Part shown: piece after piece, positions 1-6,671 of the stretch
How the letters are laid out: every line of letters starts with the position of its first letter
Position numbering within the stretch: position 1 is the stretch's first letter
NCBI GenBank assembly: GCA_026193155.1
Contig: JAPHSI010000076.1
Location: forward strand, 1 to 10,975
Length of the DNA stretch: 10,975 nucleotides
Direction of reading: 5' to 3'
Source of the DNA: Sulfurimonadaceae bacterium
GTDB taxonomy: Bacteria > Campylobacterota > Campylobacteria > Campylobacterales > Sulfurimonadaceae
Position numbers and translations under genes: made by a program
The notes under the pieces: generated by a model
What the model was told of the DNA's origin: nothing
The model's input: only the letters and a program-made list of their open reading frames with translations
Databases searched by the model: none

Positions 1-323
1 CTTAAACGTTTTAGTGCGATAAACAAGGCTATTACATCTTCGGCTTTTTGAAATCTGTAATAATGGTTTTTTAAAGCTTCTTTTATCTCACTTTCATTTC
101 TTTTAAGAAGTGAAAAATCTAATGAATCCAAAAATTTTACAATCTGCTTTACATTTCCATATGCAAATAGTGCACAGATAAGCGATATCGTTGGATCTTT
201 ATATCTGTATGCTACAAATATCGGGTCTAGTTTATCTTCTGAAACCTCACCTATTTGGTTTCTTTTTAAAACCTCTGCATCTAGACGTTTTTTAATGGAG
301 TTGATAGAGTTTTTTTCGCTCAC
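1..323 (-). CDS. TIGR02757 family (DUF2400) protein, N-terminal part
   Basis: This gene is not complete: 107 codons are visible and the C-terminal part lies beyond base 1. I recognise the segment around DPIFVAYRYKDP followed by ICALFAYGNVKQI, which resembles the N-terminus of the TIGR02757/DUF2400 family, a bacterial family of unknown function. The start is set by elimination. An in-frame TAG lies four codons upstream of a GTG at 323–321, there is no in-frame ATG in the visible part, and the sequence CAGG lies about five bases before the GTG. The gene therefore begins inside rpoN and overlaps its last 32 bases in another frame, so it is probably translated by coupling to rpoN. No membrane segment or signal peptide is visible. 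The family call is fairly firm; no biochemical role can be given. Confidence 0.75.
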   Translation of the reverse strand, partial: MSEKNSINSIKKRLDAEVLKRNQIGEVSEDKLDPIFVAYRYKDPTISLICALFAYGNVKQIVKFLDSLDFSLLKRNESEIKEALKNHYYRFQKAEDVIALFIALKRL

Positions 324-1560
324 TTGAACCTGCTATATTTAACTGTTTTCTATATTTTGCGATAGTACGTCTAACCATTTTAACTTTGAACTTATCTTGA
401 ATCATCTCTAAAAGCTTCATATCACTTAGAGGTTTAGCATGACTCTCTTCTTTTACTAATCCAACTAAATAGTCTTTTATTGCCGCATTTGATACATCAT
501 CATCTATTGCTGTAGTAAAAAACTCCTTCATAGCTAGTATTCCTCTATCACATGCTATATATTTATTTGCAATTGCACGAGATATCGTAGAAGGGTTGTG
601 TCCAAATTCATCCGCAAGAGTTTTAAGAGTAAGTGGCATAATCTGTCCCCCTGTAAAAAACTCATATTGATACTCAACTATCATAAGTCCAACTTTGTAG
701 AGAGTAGCTTTACGCATATCAAGTGCATCTACAAGAGATTTTGCCTCTTTTATCTTTTGAGATACGAATTCGTGTTCAACTGCATATTCTGTATCTATTT
801 TTATTGTTGGATAATATGAATCATTCAACTTGACTTCAATATTTTCGTTTTCATCAAAATATATCATTAAATCAGGAATAATTTGTTCTGAATCTTCTTG
901 GTATTCAATCGAAGGTGGATTTTTAAATGTACCTAGCACACGCATAACTTCAGTAAAGTTTTCTTCATCAGAAAAACTATAAATATTTTGTAAATCTTCT
1001 ATAACTTTACAAGCTAATGAATAAGCTTCATCATGTATATCTGAAGCATCTAGCTGAAACATAAAACTCTCAGATAAATTTTTTGCCCCAATACCTACAG
1101 GTTCTACATGTGCAAATCTAAGACGGATTTTCTCAAATTCGTCAATGGATATATTTTCATCTTCACAAAATGCTTCACTATCACCTTCATAATAACCATT
1201 TTCATCTAAGTTTGCTACAACATATGTAGCAATACTTTCAGATATAGGTGTAGGAAAAAGAGGGGCACTTAACTGCTCATCCAAAACATCATGTAAAGAT
1301 CTAGTTTGAACTGTAAGTGCTTCAATCTGTTCTGTTCTGGAATTACTTACAGCCCTATTGATTATTTTTTTTGGAATCTTTTTTTCATATTCTTCTTCAA
1401 ATCCTGATTGAACTTCTACTACCGGATTTGATTCTATAAAAGGCTCCATAGCTTCACCCAGGTCGCTCAAACTAGAATGTAATATAGGCAGCCAATTTCT
1501 TAGCGTGTTTGATAGTTTGTGCTTAGTTTCAACTGATTGGGTTTGTCTTAGAGCTGCCAT
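292..1560 (-). CDS. rpoN: RNA polymerase sigma-54 factor RpoN
   Basis: This is the alternative sigma factor that recognises -24/-12 promoters and needs an AAA+ activator to open DNA. In Campylobacterota it drives the middle flagellar genes with the FlgS/FlgR system. The 422-residue protein has the family order: a Region I activator-contact segment (about residues 1–50), an acidic linker (about 52–95), a core-binding domain (about 100–290, with NLDENGYY at 118–125 and GIGAKNL at 156–162), a helix-turn-helix region (about 301–335, with STISRAIANKYI), and the RpoN box RRTIAKYR at 397–404 that reads the -24 element. It is somewhat shorter than the enterobacterial protein (about 477 residues), as is usual in this phylum. 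It starts three bases after the lptB stop with only a weak ribosome site, so it looks coupled to lptB. Its own 3' end overlaps the next gene. Confidence 0.97.
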   Translation of the reverse strand: MAALRQTQSVETKHKLSNTLRNWLPILHSSLSDLGEAMEPFIESNPVVEVQSGFEEEYEKKIPKKIINRAVSNSRTEQIEALTVQTRSLHDVLDEQLSAPLFPTPISESIATYVVANLDENGYYEGDSEAFCEDENISIDEFEKIRLRFAHVEPVGIGAKNLSESFMFQLDASDIHDEAYSLACKVIEDLQNIYSFSDEENFTEVMRVLGTFKNPPSIEYQEDSEQIIPDLMIYFDENENIEVKLNDSYYPTIKIDTEYAVEHEFVSQKIKEAKSLVDALDMRKATLYKVGLMIVEYQYEFFTGGQIMPLTLKTLADEFGHNPSTISRAIANKYIACDRGILAMKEFFTTAIDDDVSNAAIKDYLVGLVKEESHAKPLSDMKLLEMIQDKFKVKMVRRTIAKYRKQLNIAGSSERKKLYQLH

Positions 1561-1563
1561 ATC

Positions 1564-2286
1564 TTAAAACTTATAATCCTCACCAAGATAATGTGTACGA
1601 ACATCAGCATTTGCTCTTATCTCTTTAGTAGTACCACTTGCTAAAAGGGTTCCGGCTTTTATTACATAAGCTCTATCACATACATCAAGTGTTTCACGAA
1701 CATTATGATCGGTTATAAGTACACCAATATCATATGAGACTAGCTGATGTATAACTTTTTGAATATCCATAACCGCGATTGGATCAACCCCTGCAAAAGG
1801 CTCATCCAAAAGTAAAAATTTAGGTTTGTTTACAAGTGCGCGTGCTATCTCTACACGACGACGTTCACCCCCACTTAAACTAATACCTTTTCTATAACGA
1901 ATAGGTTCAATGTTAAACATATCAAGTAGTTCTAAAATTCTTTCTTCTCTTTTTTGTTTGTCTTTTATACTTACTTCAGCCGCTACCATCAGATTATCTT
2001 CAACACTTAAATCTTTAAATATAGAAGCTTCCTGTGGAAGATACCCTATACCTTTAAGGGCTCTTTCGTGAAGCGGTTTTCCTGAGAGATCCATATCATC
2101 AAAGAATACTTCTCCATCACTGGCCTCTACCAAACCACAAATCATATAAAAAGTAGTAGTCTTACCTGCTCCGTTTGGTCCTAACAAACCAACAACCTCA
2201 CCACTATTTACCTCTAGGCTCATCCCTTTTACGATTTCTAAATCTTTTATTTTTTTCTTTAAATCTATAGCTTTTAGCTTATGCAT
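1564..2286 (-). CDS. lptB: LPS export ABC transporter ATP-binding protein LptB
   Basis: This is the cytoplasmic ATPase of the LptB2FGC complex, which pulls lipopolysaccharide out of the inner membrane for transport to the outer membrane. All ABC motifs are present in 240 residues: Walker A at 36–43 (GPNGAGKT), the Q-loop with YLPQEASIF at 82–90, the signature LSGGE at 137–141, Walker B with D161 and E162, and the switch histidine H194. The YLPQE-SIF segment and the GERRRVEIARAL signature are typical of LptB rather than of amino-acid transporters. No other lpt gene is in the window, as is common in Campylobacterota, where lptB travels with tsaE and rpoN. It begins one base after the tsaE stop and is preceded by only a weak GAGA ribosome site, which suggests coupling. 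Confidence 0.95.
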   Translation of the reverse strand: MHKLKAIDLKKKIKDLEIVKGMSLEVNSGEVVGLLGPNGAGKTTTFYMICGLVEASDGEVFFDDMDLSGKPLHERALKGIGYLPQEASIFKDLSVEDNLMVAAEVSIKDKQKREERILELLDMFNIEPIRYRKGISLSGGERRRVEIARALVNKPKFLLLDEPFAGVDPIAVMDIQKVIHQLVSYDIGVLITDHNVRETLDVCDRAYVIKAGTLLASGTTKEIRANADVRTHYLGEDYKF

Positions 2287-2287
2287 A

Positions 2288-2704
2288 TTATATATTCTCT
2301 CTTATTATGTATTCTCTTTTATCTGAATCTATTTTTTTTATATCTATTTCTAATACATCTAACCCTGCATCTATTAAAATATCTCTTAATTTATCATCAC
2401 CCCACTCTACCAGATGCAAACCATCTTTTTCTAACTCTTCAAGCATTCCCAATGAGATAAAATGCTCAATACCCTTATTGTATATATCATAATGAAAAAG
2501 CCTGTCTCCATAGCATTGTTGCAAAGAAAATGTCGGCGATGTTACTTCATCTTTTACTCCACATGAAGCAACAATATATTTACAAAGTGTAGTTTTTCCA
2601 GCAGCTAAGTCACCACGTAAAATAATAACACCCTTTGGAAAGTTCTCTATTATTTCATCACTTAATTTCTTAAGCTCTCTGGTAGATAAAATTTCTTTTC
2701 TCAT
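2288..2704 (-). CDS. tsaE: tRNA t6A biosynthesis ATPase TsaE
   Basis: TsaE is the P-loop ATPase that works with TsaB and TsaD to place threonylcarbamoyl on adenosine 37 of ANN-decoding tRNAs in the cytoplasm. The 138-residue length matches the family. Visible motifs are Walker A GDLAAGKT at 31–38, the switch-like SPTFSL at 56–61, HYDIY at 71–75 and VEWGD at 99–103, in the family's order and spacing. The usual glycine in GDLGAGKT is alanine here, a mild change. Its ATG overlaps the trpD stop in an ATGA arrangement (2704–2701), so translation is probably coupled to trpD. lptB follows one base after its stop. The tsaE–lptB–rpoN order is one I recall from Campylobacter. Confidence 0.93.
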   Translation of the reverse strand: MRKEILSTRELKKLSDEIIENFPKGVIILRGDLAAGKTTLCKYIVASCGVKDEVTSPTFSLQQCYGDRLFHYDIYNKGIEHFISLGMLEELEKDGLHLVEWGDDKLRDILIDAGLDVLEIDIKKIDSDKREYIIRENI

Positions 2705-3687
2705 AATTTATTGGATATCTCTATAATCTGTTTTAATTTTTTCCCAGCATTTCCACATGCGATTGTATCTCTTGCTATTTCTAAACCCTCTTGTATATCA
2801 CTTGCTTTTCCATCTACCATTAAAGCCGCAGCCGAATTTAAAAGTACAATATCTCTTTGTGCATCTGTCGCACATGAATCAAAAATATTATATAAAATTT
2901 GAGCATTTTGTCTTGCATCACCACCAACAATTGCTTCTAGTGGTGCTTTTTTAATTCCATACTCTTCAGGGTCTATCTCAAACTCACGAGTTATACCGTC
3001 TTTAAGATAAGATGCATGAGTTATACTAGATAAACTTATCTCATCCATGCCCTCCTCGGAACTAACTACCAGTGCACTTTTAGAACCGTTAATTTTAAGT
3101 GCTTCAGCCATTTTTGGAACAAATGATTTATCAAAAACACCTAAAAGTGATTTTTGAACATTTGCAGGATTTGTTAATGGTCCCAAAATATTAAATATTG
3201 TCTTATCAGGAATTGTTTTTCTAACAGGGACAATAAACTTCATAGCCGGGTGATGATTTTGTGCAAACATAAAACAAAACCCTGATTCTTCTAAAAGTTT
3301 TGCAGATTGATTTGGAGTTATATCAAGCCTTATACCAAGTTCCTCAAGCATATCTGCACTACCGCTTTTTGATGTAATGGAACGGCTTCCATGTTTAGCT
3401 ACACTGCAACCTGCCGCTGCTGCTAAAATAGATACTGTTGATGATATATTAAAACTTCCTATTTTATCTCCGCCTGTTCCAACAATATCAATAGACTTTT
3501 TTCTTAATTCATCTGAGATCGGTAAAGGAAGTGCATATGTACGCATAACTTCTGCAGCAGCTGCTATAGATTCGACGGGTGTATGCTCATCAAGTGTCAT
3601 ACTTATTAAAAATTCACGCATTTGCGTATCATTCATATCGTGATTGAAAAGTGATATGAACTTTTCTTTAGCTTCATCATAATTCAT
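2701..3687 (-). CDS. trpD: anthranilate phosphoribosyltransferase TrpD
   Basis: TrpD transfers phosphoribose from PRPP to anthranilate, the second committed step of tryptophan biosynthesis, in the cytoplasm. The 328-residue protein has the PRPP loop GTGGDK at 70–75, KHG at 98–100, the SKSGSAD motif at 106–112, the TIFNILGPLTNP stretch at 163–174, and the D215/E216 metal-binding pair. It is the free-standing form, not a TrpGD fusion. The residue after KHG is serine (S101), where most characterised TrpD enzymes have the asparagine that contacts anthranilate. The start is well supported: AAAGGAG lies six bases upstream and the ATG follows directly on the stop codon of the S4 gene. No other trp gene and no leader peptide or attenuator is seen nearby, so the gene looks governed by the housekeeping operon and not by tryptophan supply. 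Confidence 0.96.
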   Translation of the reverse strand: MNYDEAKEKFISLFNHDMNDTQMREFLISMTLDEHTPVESIAAAAEVMRTYALPLPISDELRKKSIDIVGTGGDKIGSFNISSTVSILAAAAGCSVAKHGSRSITSKSGSADMLEELGIRLDITPNQSAKLLEESGFCFMFAQNHHPAMKFIVPVRKTIPDKTIFNILGPLTNPANVQKSLLGVFDKSFVPKMAEALKINGSKSALVVSSEEGMDEISLSSITHASYLKDGITREFEIDPEEYGIKKAPLEAIVGGDARQNAQILYNIFDSCATDAQRDIVLLNSAAALMVDGKASDIQEGLEIARDTIACGNAGKKLKQIIEISNKL

Positions 3688-3933
3688 CTATAACTCCTTT
3701 ATATATTCACCCTGAAGTGATTTTGGTGTTGATTTTGTAGTAGGAATCTGCATTACTTCATACTTTTTTACTTCATTTAAATAATTAATCGTTATAGTAT
3801 CACCTACTTCAACATTTTTACTGGGTTTAACTACAATATCATTTATTAGAACGACTTTATTTGAAAGCATATCTTGTGCAACAGAACGTCTCTTTGTAAT
3901 ATTTACTGAATTTAAAAACTTATCTATTCTCAT
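3688..3933 (-). CDS. S4-domain RNA-binding protein, RqcP/Hsp15 type
   Basis: This 81-residue protein is almost wholly an S4 RNA-binding fold, beginning MRIDKFL and continuing with the typical TKRRSVAQ and VLINDIVVKPSKNVEVGD segments. Proteins of this size and pattern (Hsp15 in E. coli, RqcP in Bacillus) bind the large ribosomal subunit carrying a stalled peptidyl-tRNA. RqcP supports tail synthesis by RqcH in ribosome quality control. The N-terminal MRIDKFL and the short length fit RqcP slightly better than Hsp15, which has a longer basic tail, but I cannot separate them firmly without a tree. It is the first gene of the left-hand operon, with a weak ribosome site (AAAAG) and a candidate promoter ahead of it. 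Its stop codon abuts the trpD start, and its last codons contain the trpD ribosome binding site. Confidence 0.85.
   Translation of the reverse strand: MRIDKFLNSVNITKRRSVAQDMLSNKVVLINDIVVKPSKNVEVGDTITINYLNEVKKYEVMQIPTTKSTPKSLQGEYIKEL
3694..3700 (-). promoter_or_regulatory. strong ribosome binding site of trpD
   Basis: AAAGGAG on the minus strand, six bases before the trpD ATG at 3687. It lies inside the last codons of the S4-domain gene and fixes the trpD start. It is the best Shine-Dalgarno match in this operon. Confidence 0.8.
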
Positions 3934-3958
3934 CTAACAACTTTTAAAATTTTTGTTT

Positions 3959-3990
3959 ATTGTAGGATAAAGAAACTGAAAGAAATGTAA
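3959..3990 (-). promoter_or_regulatory. candidate promoter of the S4–trpD–tsaE–lptB–rpoN operon
   Basis: The 87-base gap between the M14 stop and the S4-domain start is the only spacer before six tightly packed genes, so a promoter is expected here. On the minus strand a -10-like TACAAT occupies 3964–3959, about 25 bases before the ATG at 3933. Ahead of it is a T-rich tract (3990–3966, with TTACAT at 3990–3985) rather than a clear -35 box, which is usual for the main sigma factor in Campylobacterota. No sigma-54 -24/-12 pair is visible, so self-control by RpoN is not suggested. The assignment rests on position and a five-of-six -10 match. Confidence 0.4.
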
Positions 3991-4000
3991 GAATTGGAAC

Positions 4001-4025
4001 AATAATTGCTAATTTAGCAATTATT
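4001..4025. terminator. perfect inverted repeat over the M14 stop codon; possible terminator
   Basis: AATAATTGCTAA (4001–4012) and its exact reverse complement (4014–4025) flank a single base, giving a stem of about ten pairs once a loop is allowed. Read on the plus strand, the stem runs into TTTTTT at 4024–4029, the form of a factor-independent terminator. Read on the minus strand, which carries the genes, the downstream side is only moderately U-rich. The stop codon of the M14 gene (4023–4021) lies in the stem. It may end the M14 transcript, protect its 3' end, or block antisense transcription. The stem is AT-rich, so strength is uncertain. Confidence 0.45.
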
Positions 4026-6609
4026 TTTTATTTACCTCTATAAAAACAGGTTCGGAAAAATTTGGAACATCATCGTATGAGAAGACTGCATAAAATTTAT
4101 GTACATTTTTATCTCCAAAATTATCATACGTATAATTATCGCTACCACCATATAGTTTTTGCCCATCATATGGGCTGCATGGAACTTTAAATGGATTTTT
4201 AACCACTATGACACCTTTAAAACTGTCATCATCAGGGTTATCCCATTCAAGTTTAAAAACACCACTATCTAGTTTATAATTTAAATTATTAATTTGAGGT
4301 GGGGGACATTGACGTTTTTTTATATAGTTAATGCTTAGAGTTGGTTTTTTTAATTTTTTATCATCTAAAAAATTTACATATTGTGATTTTGAATTTGCTT
4401 TTTGACTAGAAGCAGAAATAATAAAAACAACTTTTTTACTACCGTCTCTTTCTTTTAGCATTTCATTTATTGCAAATCTATCAAAAACAAATCTTTGATT
4501 AGATCTTTCTTTTACATCACTAGTGCTTACATCATAACCTATTCTTTCTATAACCTCTTTTGTCAGAACATTTTCATATGTATTTTCACCCTTACAAGGT
4601 ACAATCATCTCTATATGAAACCTTAAATGGTTTAGAGAGTCTATTTTAGAGGCTTCAAGTTCTATATATGCATTTGATATAGTTGTATTTTCCGCTTTTG
4701 GAAGATTTGATAAATCAAAATCTATGCATCCATAAACAGAATCACCATTTTCATCAAAACCGACTTTTAAGCTATTTTCCATAACTTTTTCTTTAGATAT
4801 GCTAAATTCAGATAAACTCTCTAACTCAACCTTTGCACTTGGTATTGTATATGATATATCAAGCATCGGTCTAAAAGTCAGCCCTCCTGAAAAATCACCA
4901 TATCCTATATCCCACTGCATCATTTGCGAAGCACGATCAAGAGGTAAAGAATCAGGTCCGCTCATCCTAAAGTATGCTTCTCCTCGTTTTAGTGATTTTT
5001 GTAATACATCTATCTCTTCACGTGCAAACTTATATGTTCTCCATACACCTTGAGACATCTGATGAGATGCTGTAGGTCTATCAATAAAACTTAACATTTT
5101 GGCATTTTTTATCTCATCAAAACTGCTTATGTTGTCGATGGTACGTTCATCCATCTGTCCAACCCGCCATTCACCGAATTTTTCAACTTGCACGGAGACT
5201 CGATTCATAGGATAAAAAGATATTTTTGCATTAGTTATTATGGCGTTATCAGGAACTGTAGCTAAAGAGAAGCCTACAACACCTAAGCATTCTCCTTTAG
5301 CTTGAGAATAACCGACGAAAAGCGAGTTATATCCAAAGTGTTCTTTATTTTTAAGAGTTTTTTCTCCTACATATCCTATTTTATCAGGAAGTGGATATAA
5401 AATTTTTGAAAATGCATCTCCTGCTGGATTAGTACGAATTCCTACCAGCTGTGCAAAAGGTGATTTTATTTTTCTTTTTTTACATACCGCTCTTATAAAA
5501 TAAAAATAATTTGTAGCAGATTTTAAATTTCCATCAACAAAAGTTTTTAATTTTGTTGCACCAATTCTATTTGAATCTTGAGCATAACCTTTTTGTTTAT
5601 TTGAACGATATATTTCAAAATAAACATCTTCATCCTCCGGATACTCCCATGATAGCTCCACTTCTCTTGATGTAACACTAGTGGTGAGAAAATTATTAAC
5701 TCTTTGAAGGGTAGCATCCTTTTTATAGTTGTTAACTTCACTAAGGGCATATATAAGCGCAGGAATATTTTCATCTAAATGCTCGCTCATATTTTCTTGA
5801 TAATCACTGATATTTCTACTTCCAACCTCTGCAACAAGTGCTAAGGCTCCTAGTGAATAATAAAATTCTCTTCCACTGCCTGAAATCAGTTTTGTTGGTG
5901 GTTTTCCCATATGGTTTCCATATTCTCGACCACTCTCTTTTCTAATCTCTTCAGCCATATTAGATGCTAATAGATTTAAATCAATGGCACGTTCATCATC
6001 TTCATGTAAAAAATTATGTGCAGGGAAAAAAACATTTCCTTGTGAATGATAATCAAGTGCAATAGCGATATTTGAATGAGATAATGCAAAGTCACGAAGT
6101 GCGCAAGTTTCCGGTTCACTAAATGGATGCGGACCTGAATATACGTTTGATCCCATATTGTTGTTTTTTGAAAACCCTATTTCAAAGTTTCTATTTAAAT
6201 CAACACCATATGTACCGTCTTCATTTTTTCTACGGTTTTTTCTCCAAAAAGCAAAATGATTTCTGGAGTATTCAAATCCATCCGGATTAGCACAAGGGAC
6301 TATATATAATGTTGTTCTATCGAGAATATCGTTTAATTTTGGATCATAACTTGCATGTTCAAGTATATATTCTCCAAAAGAAAGAGCAAGTTCTATCCCT
6401 ACCCATTCTCTTGCATGTATAGTTCCTGTATACAAAAGAGCCGGTTTATCTAAATTTTTTTCTACATCATTTGTAATACTCACGACTATGATATCTCTAT
6501 CTTCATGAGTTTTACCAATTACATCTACTTTAAAAAGGTTAGGATTTTTATTGTGTGCATCTTTAAAAAAAGCCACACAATCATCGTAAGATGTATATTG
6601 TTGCCTCAT
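4021..6609 (-). CDS. M14 zinc carboxypeptidase with FnIII-like and DNRLRE-like domains
   Basis: This 862-residue protein begins directly with an M14 carboxypeptidase domain (about 1–290) that has every catalytic element: zinc ligands H65 and E68 (IHARE) and H188 (DYHSQ), carboxylate-binding R126, N139 and R140 (DLNRNF), and the general base E261 (AEVGSR). Then follow an FnIII-like domain (about 303–395), a DNRLRE-like beta-sandwich (about 400–590, ending RPMLDISY), a second one (about 600–765, ending KKPTLSINY) and a short FnIII-like end (about 768–862). Hand alignment to carboxypeptidase A places R247 at the S1' position 255, which in CPO and the cytosolic deglutamylases is arginine and selects C-terminal acidic residues. 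Such accessory domains are usual in secreted enzymes, yet no signal peptide is present, and an in-frame TAA shortly upstream leaves no room for one. AGGA six bases before the ATG supports the start. It is the last gene of the ligase/peptidase cluster. Confidence 0.9.
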   Translation of the reverse strand: MRQQYTSYDDCVAFFKDAHNKNPNLFKVDVIGKTHEDRDIIVVSITNDVEKNLDKPALLYTGTIHAREWVGIELALSFGEYILEHASYDPKLNDILDRTTLYIVPCANPDGFEYSRNHFAFWRKNRRKNEDGTYGVDLNRNFEIGFSKNNNMGSNVYSGPHPFSEPETCALRDFALSHSNIAIALDYHSQGNVFFPAHNFLHEDDERAIDLNLLASNMAEEIRKESGREYGNHMGKPPTKLISGSGREFYYSLGALALVAEVGSRNISDYQENMSEHLDENIPALIYALSEVNNYKKDATLQRVNNFLTTSVTSREVELSWEYPEDEDVYFEIYRSNKQKGYAQDSNRIGATKLKTFVDGNLKSATNYFYFIRAVCKKRKIKSPFAQLVGIRTNPAGDAFSKILYPLPDKIGYVGEKTLKNKEHFGYNSLFVGYSQAKGECLGVVGFSLATVPDNAIITNAKISFYPMNRVSVQVEKFGEWRVGQMDERTIDNISSFDEIKNAKMLSFIDRPTASHQMSQGVWRTYKFAREEIDVLQKSLKRGEAYFRMSGPDSLPLDRASQMMQWDIGYGDFSGGLTFRPMLDISYTIPSAKVELESLSEFSISKEKVMENSLKVGFDENGDSVYGCIDFDLSNLPKAENTTISNAYIELEASKIDSLNHLRFHIEMIVPCKGENTYENVLTKEVIERIGYDVSTSDVKERSNQRFVFDRFAINEMLKERDGSKKVVFIISASSQKANSKSQYVNFLDDKKLKKPTLSINYIKKRQCPPPQINNLNYKLDSGVFKLEWDNPDDDSFKGVIVVKNPFKVPCSPYDGQKLYGGSDNYTYDNFGDKNVHKFYAVFSYDDVPNFSEPVFIEVNKK

Positions 6610-6615
6610 AATTGG

Positions 6616-6619
6616 TCCT
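6616..6619 (-). promoter_or_regulatory. ribosome binding site deciding the M14 start
   Basis: AGGA on the minus strand lies six bases before the ATG at 6609. With the in-frame TAA shortly upstream, it shows that the M14 protein really begins without a signal peptide. Confidence 0.75.
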
Positions 6620-6639
6620 ATTATAATTTATATTTTGGA

Positions 6640-6648
6640 ATAATATCA
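6640..6648 (-). promoter_or_regulatory. candidate extended -10 promoter for the M14 gene
   Basis: TGATATTAT on the minus strand (TG at 6648–6647, TATTAT at 6645–6640) matches an extended -10 element in the 62-base gap between the second ATP-grasp gene and the M14 gene. It would give a leader of about 24 bases containing the AGGA site. No -35 box is clear. A second, perfect TATAAT at 6625–6620 sits too close to the ATG to serve a led transcript. The M14 gene may thus have its own promoter besides read-through. Confidence 0.35.
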
Positions 6649-6671
6649 CTTAGTTCTTCAAAAAAGCTAAA

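Noticed and set aside
598..819. Plus-strand open frame of 73 codons inside rpoN
   Set aside because: It lies opposite a fully conserved stretch of rpoN, has no ribosome binding site, and resembles no known protein; it is a shadow of the AT-rich gene.
3377..3643. Plus-strand open frame of 88 codons opposite trpD
   Set aside because: It mirrors the conserved PRPP-binding region of TrpD and has no recognisable domain or ribosome site.
6620..6625. Perfect TATAAT on the minus strand just before the M14 start
   Set aside because: It ends only ten bases before the ATG, so transcription would begin after the ribosome binding site; probably chance in AT-rich DNA.
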